From: Protostelium mycophagum | Lineage: Eukaryota; Evosea; Variosea; Protosteliida; Protosteliaceae | Reading direction: 5' to 3' | DNA length: 22,857 nucleotides | Assembly: GCA_002081555.1 (NCBI GenBank) | Contig: MZNV01001898.1 | Span: 1 to 22,857 of the forward strand | Part shown: positions 1 to 8,212 of the stretch, piece by piece | Layout: each line of letters starts with the position of its first letter | Numbering within the stretch: position 1 is the first letter of the stretch | Notes under the pieces: generated by a model | What the model was told of the DNA's origin: nothing | The model's input: only the letters and a program-made list of their open reading frames with translations | The model's database searches: none | Program-made: the position numbers and the translations under genes

Positions 1-372
1 ATCACCTCTTATCGTCACATTCTTAGAGTTTGTTCCTGCGATTGTACTCCACAGCATCGGTATGACCACGTTTGTCTGGTTCCTCACCCACGCATTCTTT
101 TCGTATCCTGCTCCCAGCACTCCGTTTTTGCTCACTCCTGGCTGTCATCCAGTCAACTATATTCTACAATATCTTGCGTCTCAGATGATATATGCGCTTA
201 TAGTCACAGACAAAGAATGGCTTCTACAACGAGAACCTCACGTGTTGACGTCCATCGAGGACTTCCAAGAGGTATCTTCTCGTGTTGCGGAAGTTCTCAA
301 AGTGCTCTGGCTCAAACTCGTGCCAAGGGTCTGTTGGGTTTACTCTGATTGCTCTTGACAACGCTATCCTGT
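1..372. repeat. Left arm of inverted duplication (pairs with 2778-3157)
   Basis: The reverse complement of this block matches 2778-3157 almost base for base. The exonic parts look identical by eye. The intron between exons 7 and 8 differs by a few substitutions and an 8-nt indel. The match runs to the window edge, so the repeat probably extends further left. Confidence 0.95.
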
Positions 373-1416
373 GTTTTTTCAGAATATTCTCAGAACATCC
401 TTAAAATATTCCAGGAATAATCTTGAAATATTCTGAGAAGATTGATGGGAAAGGTGATGTACTCACGCATCCATATAGTAGAACAAATTGTAGAAGCTGT
501 CAAGCCAGTTGATAGAGTCAGAAACGCCCTGGCTGAATTTCTTGGTGTTGGCTGCCTGGGAATTTTAATTTTAAAAATGGGATTTTGTGAATTTCGATTT
601 TGAATAATTTACGAGCTTTGCCTTATAAAGAAGAGGATCTATTGGTCAGTTGTTAATGATCGCATGATTACCTCTCTCAGATCCTTCATCCAAGACCACA
701 TCTCCTGCTCATTTTTTGCGATCCTGGGCTGTTCATGTTAAAAATTGAAGGGATAACGTGTCTTCTTAAATACCGGGACAGGAGGGAGAAAAGCGGCTCC
801 AGAGATGATCTTCTTCACGACCTTTGCATTACGTGTGACATACCAGGAGGACCCGGAGGCCTGCTCATACTTGTGGATGAACGGCACGTGTGCACCTAAT
901 AAAGCTCTTTCGTACTCTGCGAGAGAATTCACACCTGTCAGATATGAGCATATGCATGATTTAATGTTGTGAATGTTCTCACCAAGGGCACTGAAATTGC
1001 TGTCTTTATGGTAGATGGGTGTTCCAGCCTCTATAACAGCTACAATGCAGTAAGGTCCGTGCGAGGAGGAGTCGTAACGGTCCTCAGACATGATGATTCC
1101 TGTTCCGGACATACTACAAAACAATCAACACTCGAAAACATGGAGGATGACCCACGTGTTGAGTTCGTCTTGGCTCACCATCCCGGAATCGACCCATCTA
1201 TTGAATTTAAGAGGAGACATTTCAATATTAGAATATTCACCTCATACTCTGTTCGACAGGACCCCAACGAAAGAGCAATAGCTCTTTATCAGTCGTGGGA
1301 AGTGAACTTGTCCAAACATCCAGCTGTTGTCTTGTGACGGACAACTCAGGAGACAGTTGGATCCGCTCTGCCGCAGCTGAGAACAGAAGAGCGAAGAGGA
1401 TGCAGCCAAGCATCAT
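1..1416 (-). CDS. Secreted Fic-domain protein paralogue, left copy (5' part; 3' part beyond window)
   Basis: Eight exons are visible on the minus strand: 1241-1416, 1156-1197, 983-1113, 774-934, 672-728, 467-555, 242-368 and 6-141. All joins keep frame with GT-AG introns. Exons 2 and 5-8 have exactly the lengths of those in the right copy at 1527-4324, so exon structure is conserved. The start MMLGCILFALLFSAAAE is a clean signal peptide, so the product should enter the secretory pathway. The exons holding the Fic motif lie to the left of the window, so that domain is inferred from the paralogue. Exons 7-8, intron 7 and the end of exon 6 are nearly identical to the right copy, whereas exons 1-5 differ at many residues. 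A start at the second Met (1413) is equally possible. The gene call is firm; its function is not. Confidence 0.8.
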
Positions 1417-1526
1417 CTTGTTATGATGTTTCCTTTCAGAAAAATACCCTCGTTTCGGAAATGTCAAAAAAGGCACTTCTCATCGCGTTAAGAATTCGTG
1501 TCGGTCCGTTATTCTTTCGGAGCAAG
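1417..1526. promoter_or_regulatory. Shared bidirectional promoter of the two Fic paralogues
   Basis: The two divergent start codons (1416 on -, 1527 on +) are separated by only 110 bp, which must hold both 5' UTRs and both core promoters. I see no convincing TATA box. The head-to-head arrangement predicts co-expression of the two paralogues. Inferred from position only. Confidence 0.5.
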
Positions 1527-4324
1527 ATGTTCGGCTGCATCTTCTTTGCTCTGTTGCTGTCTGCAGCGATAGCGCAACGCCAGATACAGATATCTCCTGG
1601 ATTTTCTGTGACACAACAACAACTGGATGATTGGACCAGATCGCTTCCGAAGACCGATAAAGAGCTGTGGTTCTTTCATTGGGGCCCTGTCGAACAAGGC
1701 ATGAGGTACGACTTAATCATCACCGACGTCTTTAACTTCATAGGTGGGTCGACGCCGGTACCGTCAGCCAAGATGAACTCAATTGGTGAGCTCTATGTGA
1801 TGAATCAGGTTGACGGAAATTAGGTTCATCAAGAATCCTTCAGGACAACTCTCTGGCGGTGGCTTCTACATGTCACAAGACCGTTATGACTCATCCTCTT
1901 ACGGGCCTTACTGTGTCATCGCCATTATAGAGGCGGGAACACCCATTTATCGCAAAGATAATGTCTCCATTTTAGGTAGATCATACATAACAACAGAAAT
2001 AATCATCCATTTGACATAATGTAGGCGTGAATTATTTGACAGACATCCAAAAGTCGTTGTTGGGTACTCATGTCCCTTTCATTCACCAATACGATGACTA
2101 TTTCAAAACCTGGTTCGTCACTTCTAACTCGAATGTCTTGAAGAAACTTGTCTCCGGTGCTTCTGTCAATCCTCCTGTTATGGTCGGTGATTATCAACAT
2201 TGGAATGTCAATTATACATACTTGCAAGTTTTTTGACGTCTGCAGCCGCGGATCGCCAAAGATGAACAAGAAATGTGGTCTTGGATGAGAGATTTGAGAC
2301 AGGTAATCTCTTGATTTATTACCATGCAAATCACTGGCGTTTTGTGAACCCGCTTGTTCTTCACATTTTTTATATTTCTTCAGGCAGCGAACAACAACCG
2401 CTTTAGCAAGGGAATTGCTGACTCTATCAACTGGCTTGACAGCTTCTACAATTTGTTCTACTATATGGATGCGTGAGTACATCACCTTTTCCATCAATCT
2501 TCTCAGAATATTCCAAGATTATTCTTAGAATATTCTGAGACATTTAATTTTTATAGACAATTTCTAACAAAGCCCATCAATCAATCAAATTTTGATGTTT
2601 CGCATGAATGAAAAATCTTTGGTAAAACTATAAGTAGAAATGTGAATAAATGCTTGAAGACAACAAGATGACATTTATTATTTTATATTTCAAAATCATA
2701 AACTTATAAACATTTTAAAGTATATTTCATCATCCAAACTGTTTGAAGAATTTAATACGGTACTGTTCTTAAGAACTACAGGATAGCGTTGTCAAGAGCA
2801 ATCAGAGTAAACCCAACAGACCCTTGGCACGAGTTTGAGCCAGAGCACTTTGAGAACTTCCGCAACACGAGAAGATACCTCTTGGAAGTCCTCGATGGAC
2901 GTCAACACGTGAGGTTCTCGTTGTAGAAGCCATTCTTTGTCTGTGATTATGAGCGCATATAGCATCTGAGACGCAAGATATAGTGAGGTCTGAGAATATA
3001 GTTGACTGGATGACAGCCAGGAGTGAGCAAAAACGGAGTGCTGGGAGCAGGATACGAAAAGAATGCGTGGGTGAGGAACCAGACAAACGTGGTCATACCG
3101 ATGCTGTGGAGTACAATCGCAGGAACAAACTCTAAGAATGTGACGATAAGAGGTGATGAGGTGTGTGAGAGAGTGAGAGTTGTAGATGGGATGATGACGT
3201 GTGTGACAGGTCAGAGCAGGAGGTGCTGATCAGCCAAGAAACACCTTTTTGACAAAGGCGGCAGAGCTGAGAGCGCTACAAAACAATCCATATCTCACAG
3301 TAGAGAGCTATGCCAACGGCGCTGACTTTGACGTGAGTAAAAGAGACACAGCTGTATATGAGTGTGTGATGTTGAGATGACGTACAGGTAGCATACTACT
3401 ATCCTGACGTGTTCCACTTCCAAGGTGTCGCAAAGTATGGGTATGTCAGCCCAACACTTGCAGCAGAGCTGCAGAGAGAGCAGAGCAACATGAAGAGCGA
3501 CAAAGCAAAGAGAGAGAGAAACAACAGAAGACTGTTGCAAGAGCTGCTGGACAATATGTTCTCCAGATGGCACGGGAAGAAGATAGACACTCTTCTTGAG
3601 GTAACTCTCTCACTGTTTATTAGCAACAAAAGATTCTCTTGTCGTGATTATTGCGGTAAAAATCCGTATAAAAGTATTATATTGAAGGAAATGTTAAACA
3701 AAAGAAAAGGAGGCAAAAGAAATTGAAGATTGCAGGCAACAAAGTTTATGGTTGAGTTTGTGTCCATCCATCCATATGAAGACTACAACGGTCGTACCAC
3801 CAGGTGAATATTCTCATCCATTCTCAATGATCATACTTCACAACATTTACATTCCAAATTGATCAAAGACATCATGTTGATAGAGCTGCAGAATGTACGC
3901 ACACTTGGCATGCTATGAGAGTGCTGTGGGCAATCCTAGCTACCGTCTGACACACGAGTACATCTCTGTCTTTGACACTCTCTTTCTACCCACCAAGTAC
4001 GGTCAGATCACTGAAGACTCGAGTGCCTTTATTCTAAACTTGATGCTCAACATGCAATTTGAGCTGCTGACTGCTATGGGTAAAAACGGTGCACCAAACT
4101 ACTATGCATTGCCACAGTGGAAAGACTTGCAGAGGTGACTGTCCTCTTTATCATTGTTGTTGTACAAGTGTTTGTGTTGAAGTGATGACAGGTCACTTGG
4201 CGTGTTGGGACTGAAGGCACCTGTTCAGTTTGACAGCACTGATGACAGCTTGATAGAGCACAGACAGTTCACACAGCTTCTTAACAAGATCATCGGACCT
4301 CAGTGGGGAAACAACCTCAACTAG
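1527..4324 (+). CDS. Secreted Fic-domain protein paralogue, right copy (complete)
   Basis: Thirteen exons join in frame to 569 codons: 1527-1705, 1744-1785, 1824-1975, 2025-2182, 2246-2302, 2384-2472, 2782-2908, 3017-3152, 3220-3332, 3388-3600, 3736-3803, 3892-4134, 4192-4324. Residues 1-17 form a signal peptide (MFGCIFFALLLSAAIAQ); an upstream in-frame ATG at 1461 would bury it, so 1527 is preferred. Residues 434-445 read HPYEDYNGRTTR, close to the Fic motif HPFx(D/E)GNGRxxR, preceded by the usual helix (KFMVEFVSI). Fic proteins transfer AMP or other phosphate-containing groups to hydroxyl side chains. Here Phe is Tyr and the first Gly is Tyr, while the catalytic His, Asn and Arg residues are kept. 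No clear (S/T)xxxE(G/N) inhibitory helix is seen. Residues about 60-140 contain GGGFYMSQDRYDSSSYG, which recalls ADP-ribosyltransferase strands but is unproven. Fic call fairly firm; substrate unknown. Confidence 0.85.
2539..2677. mobile_element. Possible small insertion in intron 6 of the right Fic copy
   Basis: Intron 6 is 309 nt here but 98 nt in the left copy. GACATTTA occurs at 2539-2546 and 2670-2677, bracketing about 120 bp of AT-rich sequence with no counterpart in the left copy. The direct repeat could be a target-site duplication. No inverted ends were recognised. Confidence 0.3.
2778..3157. repeat. Right arm of inverted duplication (pairs with 1-372)
   Basis: Near-exact inverted copy of the left edge of the window, covering exons 7 and 8 and intron 7 of the right Fic paralogue. 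A second near-identical inverted pair is 398-521 with 2419-2545, at the end of exon 6 and the start of intron 6. Together they make a patchwork of conserved blocks inside otherwise diverged paralogues. Confidence 0.95.
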
Positions 4325-4342
4325 AGTGATGTCAAACACCTC

Positions 4343-4348
4343 AATAAA
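4343..4348 (+). terminator. Polyadenylation signal of the right Fic gene
   Basis: AATAAA lies 19 nt after the TAG stop at 4322-4324, the expected position for a compact 3' UTR. Confidence 0.6.
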
Positions 4349-4713
4349 CATCTTTTGTTGATGCATTATATGCATCAAGATGATTCATTCCGCAGAAGAT
4401 GATTCTGGATTTTCATTTTTATCTCAGATGAAGGACAAGATCATGTGAGAACGTAGACATCTGTGCCAACAAGCTTCAGCCTCTGCAACCTCAGCAGTCC
4501 GATGATGAATGCCCGTCCTAATTTCAAATTGTTGCTCAAGTCATCGGTGGACAAAGTCGTCAGGTTCGTCTGTTTTACGTATTCGCAGATCGCACGGAGT
4601 GCGGAATTAAGATTCTGCGATGGTCAGATTTCCGCGAAATTTCAGGTGCGTACCTCGAGCGTAGCTTGCTTCGCGATAAATGGCGGCAGAGTCGACATCT
4701 CTGATTCAGAAAT

Positions 4714-4733
4714 TTCCGAGAACGTTCTCGGAA
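4714..4733. repeat. Perfect 20-bp palindrome
   Basis: TTCCGAGAACGTTCTCGGAA equals its own reverse complement. It lies in the convergent spacer, outside any called exon. Confidence 0.9.
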
Positions 4734-4820
4734 TCTTCTCTTCATTTTCCAAGAGTCTGATCCTGTACAAAAATCAATCTATTGTAGATGGACTATTTCA
4801 AGTTAAAATATTTTGGTGAT

Positions 4821-4845
4821 GTATGACATCAAAAAGATGTCATAC
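4821..4845. repeat. Perfect hairpin: 10-bp stem, 5-nt A loop
   Basis: GTATGACATC, then AAAAA, then GATGTCATAC. It sits about 100 bp beyond the stop codon of the SKA3-like gene. It could form a structure in read-through RNA from either convergent gene. Confidence 0.9.
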
Positions 4846-4945
4846 CTGGGCTGTGCACGTCCTTGACCTTTAATTCCCTCCATTGGTGTAGCGGGAACAT
4901 CAAAATTGGGTGTGGCGATTGTCTCCAGCCTTGTTCCATGAATAC

Positions 4946-6374
4946 CTAAATTTCGTTGAGTTTTCGTCGAAATTCACTGGATTCAAACGGGGTGTATTGG
5001 TGTAATTCTGAAGATATATCACCTCTGATATAATTTGTTGTGCTGTCTTCTTCGTGGAAATTGGTGGGTAATTGTACAGGTGGGGGCATGTTGATGGGGG
5101 AGGGTGGGGGCAGCTGGGGTTTCTCCGCCGACTGTGACACGTCATCATGGTGATCATATTAGGACCAGACACATGCGGTAACAACCATCGAGTCCTCGCA
5201 AGAATTTTCAAATTTTGAATTCTTGCCTTGGCGGGAGGGTCTAATTGGAGGACAGGGGGGTCAAACTGTGGGGGTGGAGGGGCGGCAGCAGCCTTCAATA
5301 CAAAGTTTGAGACATGTGGTACAATAACAGGTGATAACAAATTCTTGGATGCTGGTGACAACCTATTGTAGATGAGGAAAGATGAGCCAAGATGAAAATT
5401 CCGCGAATTCTCACTCTCGAACTGTGACGGGCCGACGCCTTGTCGACAACGCTGACTCCTGCGCGATTTTGGCGGGAACCTCGGTGGGGGATTGAATATG
5501 TACATCTTGCGTTGTAGATGGGACCGTGACTTTCGATGGGGGTGGGATGCCGCTTTTCCTTTCTATCGGTGACTTCTCAGGTGCTTTTTCAGTGGGCTTC
5601 TGCACTGCTATTTTTTGTGCTTCAGACTTCTCTGCTATTAACTTCTCTGCTGCCAACTTATCCGCTGCCGACTTTTCTGCGGCCAATTTCTCTGTTAAAA
5701 ATCAGAAGAAATTCTGCACGTGAAAAGCTGAGGGTAAAAGACTCACTCTTATTTGCTTCGATCATGGCAAGAGTGGATGCAGAGATGATAGGTATCACAA
5801 TGTCATCATCATCCTCCATTGTGGTTTTCTTGGGTTGATCGACAGCAGAGCTGTTCGTGGTCTGAGTCTGGTGACGTGGTTGTACTTCGGCTTGTGTTTC
5901 AGATCTAAGTCGTGTCATTTGCAGCACGAGAAAACATTCTTCCACCTGACACTTGCAGTCGGTCGAGGTAATTTAGACATCGGCCGCTCCTTCTTGACCT
6001 CAGCTCTCGGCACATATCCATATTGTTTCAAATGTTCTTCAATCTTCACAGTGTGATTCTGGTTGAGCATGAACATGGCCTCTGCTGTGGAGATCATGTG
6101 CTGGAAGGGAAAAGGATTGGTGAGACCAGGGAAATCCCACAACAGAGCCAGATCATCCTCTAAAGAATTGATCTGGTTCGTGAACTGTCACAGTTAACTT
6201 GAATCTTGAGTTCAGAAGTAAAACCTTCTCGATCAGCGCGCTGTTTCCATTCGGCTGTGTAACTGGTGGTAGATCTGCACAACTTCTCAATGTGGCACAA
6301 TCATGAGCCAAGTTGGAGGTTGTTGTTGTGAAGTGAGAGATGAAAGCCGAAATGGCCTCGGACGTGATCGTCAT
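4946..6374 (-). CDS. SKA3: SKA3-like spindle and kinetochore-associated protein
   Basis: Six exons (6225-6374, 5946-6157, 5747-5904, 5415-5691, 5227-5362, 4946-5131) join to 372 codons; human SKA3 has about 412 residues. The key evidence is KIEEHLKQYGYVPRAEVKK in exon 2, which resembles the SKA3 segment KIREYFQKYGYSPRVKK and follows a helical N-terminus, as in SKA3. SKA3 works with SKA1 and SKA2 in the Ska complex, which couples kinetochores to microtubules in mitosis. Downstream come an acidic stretch (EDDDD), an Ala/Glu/Lys repeat region (LAAEKSAADKLAAEK), and Pro-rich segments (APPPPQF, PPPSPI), as expected for a long disordered tail. Intron 5 uses a GC donor (GCCAAG|GCAAGA). The name rests on one motif plus overall architecture. 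Confidence 0.65.
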
Positions 6375-6549
6375 TTTCCTTCTTTCAAAAATTTGAATTG
6401 GCGCCAAAAAAACCCCCGAGTTATTTACATTTTTTACATCTTCATCTACAACGAGAACTCCCGTCTCCAGGAGGAGTTCCTCGCCCATTGCATGGAAGTC
6501 GAAAGATCAACTTACTGGATATCATAAACAGACACATCTCAAAAACAAC
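6375..6549. promoter_or_regulatory. Shared divergent promoter, SKA3-like gene / Gly-rich gene
   Basis: 175 bp separate the divergent start codons at 6374 (-) and 6550 (+). The plus side has an AT-rich ATATCATAAA about 30 bp before the ATG. One copy of the recurring word ATCTACAAC (6446-6454) lies in the middle of this intergenic stretch. Promoter role inferred from position. Confidence 0.45.
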
Positions 6550-7417
6550 ATGCGTTCTGCTTGCCTTCTCTTAGCTCTCGTCCTCGTCGCCAGCGCGGCC
6601 CCTCGCGGCCTTCTCAACGATTTACCTCTGGTCGGTAACATCATCGGTAACAACGGAAATGGACTTCTCGGAGGACTTCCCCTTGTCGGTGGACTGCTTG
6701 GGCAGGACGGATTAGTGGGTGGTGTCTTGGGATCTCAAGGTCTCGTGTCTAACCTCATCGGAGGTGAGAACTTCATCTACAATGCTGTACACCAGACACG
6801 AATGAATCCTAATTGTCTCAGGACTTCTCAGCGGAAAGGGAATTGTAGTTGCCACCAGTTACAGTACTTCAGTTTATGTTCATGCCAACATCGCTGCCAA
6901 CATTGCCATTGATCTTCCCACTAGCAACGGGCTCATCCCCGTCATAACTGGCATCTTAGGTTGTATCCTCCCTGTCGGAAACATCCTAGGTAGCATATTG
7001 GGAACCACCACCGTCGTTAACGTGCAGGCTGCTGTAGATCTGCAGATTACCATCTCTGTACTAGCCGACATCGAAGTCCAATTACCTGTCATCTGCACAC
7101 CCGCATACACCCAGGGCCTCATTCATGGAAAAGTTCAGGTGATTTTTTAATGACTAAGATTTTGGAATCTCAACCACAATCAGGCTGCCATTAAGATCGA
7201 CGTCTCCGCTGAAGTAGCCACCGCTGTTACTATTGCGACACCTATTATCAGCACTGATGGTTTGACCGGAACCCCCGGACTCCTTCGTCTTTGTGATGGT
7301 GTCCTGGCCGTGGTCCCCAGCGTTTTCGACAAAGCTACGGGCAGAATTGTGGCCAATTTGGACGCAACTGCTGTTGCTGGAACTTACATCTTCGTCAACA
7401 TCGAAGTCTCAGTCTAA
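6550..7417 (+). CDS. Secreted Gly/Leu/Val-rich protein, unknown function
   Basis: Three exons (6550-6763, 6822-7138, 7184-7417) give 254 residues. MRSACLLLALVLVASAAP is a clear signal peptide. The next 60 residues are built from Gly/Leu-rich repeats (LPLVGNIIG, LPLVGGLLG, DGLVGGVLG, QGLVSNLIG). The rest is rich in Val, Ile, Thr and Ala with alternating hydrophobic residues (ANIAANIAIDLP, DVSAEVATAVTIATP) and predicts beta structure. Few cysteines are present and no catalytic motif is visible. A structural or surface-coat protein is plausible but is only inference. The gene ends 45 nt before the next ATG on the same strand; AATAAA lies at 7433-7438. I do not recognise the family. Confidence 0.85.
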
Positions 7418-7432
7418 AAAAGACAACTGTAC

Positions 7433-7438
7433 AATAAA
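7433..7438 (+). terminator. Poly(A) signal in the 45-nt gap between tandem genes
   Basis: AATAAA follows the TAA stop by 15 nt and precedes the next start codon by 24 nt. The next gene therefore has almost no room for its own promoter in the gap. Confidence 0.55.
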
Positions 7439-7462
7439 ATTTGGATTGCTTTTTGATCTAAG

Positions 7463-8212
7463 ATGACATCCCCTTGGGACATCGTATGTGTCAAGGAAAT
7501 ACCGCGGGGTTAAGCTTTCAACCACATTCCTTACAAGAAAAACAAATCGACCTTTTCCAAACCTGGGTTATGTTCCTGCCGCTGCACAAGAGCAATCCCC
7601 ACAAACCCACCTGGACCTTATGGCTTCACACTCTCATCAGCGCCATCATGACAGTAGTGACCTCTATATCTGTGTATCACTGCAAGTGGCACAATCCTAT
7701 TATGTTTCCAGTGCTGTATCCCCTACTACCTCTTTGGTTGTGCACGATTCTGAGCATCTTGCATTCTCTAATTTTGAATGCCTGCATGGAAGATCAGAGA
7801 GAGGTGGGTCGTAACACAACAAGAACATCGTCAACTGAAACCGATCATTAGATCTCTTTCGCGGCTCTTGCCTTTGGAATCTTGGCCGGTTGTCTGGTTA
7901 CTCTCCTCGCATTGTCTTACCCTCTGTGGACTGTTTTACATTCACATGAACGGCTCTCAGACCTCTTCATGACAACTTTTGGTGTGGGACTTTCCGCGGC
8001 AGCCTATCTCATGTTCTTAAGAGGTTCGTTTGCATCTGCAGACATGTACATAAAAACGCTGCAAATAAACGAATCACAATATCTCTTTCCTCCTTTTACA
8101 CTTGACAGAATTTTTGCATGATTCACCAGCCGAAAATTTCCAGCTTTTTATGGGAAAATTCAGGGAAACTTCTTTCCAATTAATTGGTCCATTGGTGGCC
8201 ATAGACACCTGA
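7463..8212 (+). CDS. Multi-pass membrane protein, unknown
   Basis: Exons 7463-7508, 7538-7803, 7852-8023 and 8109-8212 give about 195 residues with about four hydrophobic helices: around LWLHTLISAIMTVVTSISV, FPVLYPLLPLWLCTILSIL, AALAFGILAGCLVTLLAL and FMTTFGVGLSAAAYLMF. The first start, ATG at 7463, is chosen because it joins in frame to exon 2. The last exon uses a TGACAG acceptor, as do several introns in this window. Without that splice the frame ends at 8121. Exon 4 lies antisense to the terminal exon of the alginate-lyase gene, so one of the two 3' ends may be wrong. The family was not recognised. The start lies 45 nt behind the Gly-rich gene, suggesting joint transcription. Confidence 0.7.

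Larger units (their letters stand above)
4349..4868. other. Convergent spacer with palindromes; no gene called
   Basis: This stretch lies between the convergent ends of the right Fic gene and the SKA3-like gene. Two plus-strand frames stay partly open around 4463-4700, but no family was recognised and the segments cannot be joined into a gene with confidence. The spacer holds a perfect 20-bp palindrome at 4714-4733 and a perfect hairpin at 4821-4845. ATTAAA on the minus strand (4869-4874) is a plausible poly(A) signal for the SKA3-like gene. Confidence 0.5.

Noticed and set aside
62-358. Plus-strand open frame of 98 codons at the left edge
   Set aside because: It is the antisense of exons 7-8 and intron 7 of the left Fic copy; the same antisense frame occurs at 2802-3086.
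1461-1526. Upstream in-frame ATG adding 22 residues to the right Fic protein
   Set aside because: It would put a basic, non-conserved stretch before the signal peptide; the left copy's conserved start corresponds to the ATG at 1527.
4463-4819. Plus-strand frame of 118 codons in the Fic/SKA3 spacer
   Set aside because: No recognisable family, no convincing splice sites, and it runs through two palindromes; a neighbouring frame (VAQVIGGQSRQVRLFYVF) is equally open. Left uncalled.
4900-5505. Single 201-codon minus-strand frame
   Set aside because: It reads through introns 4 and 5 of the SKA3-like gene; splicing at GTGAGA/AATAG and GCAAGA/CACAG gives better continuity and a Pro-rich tail.
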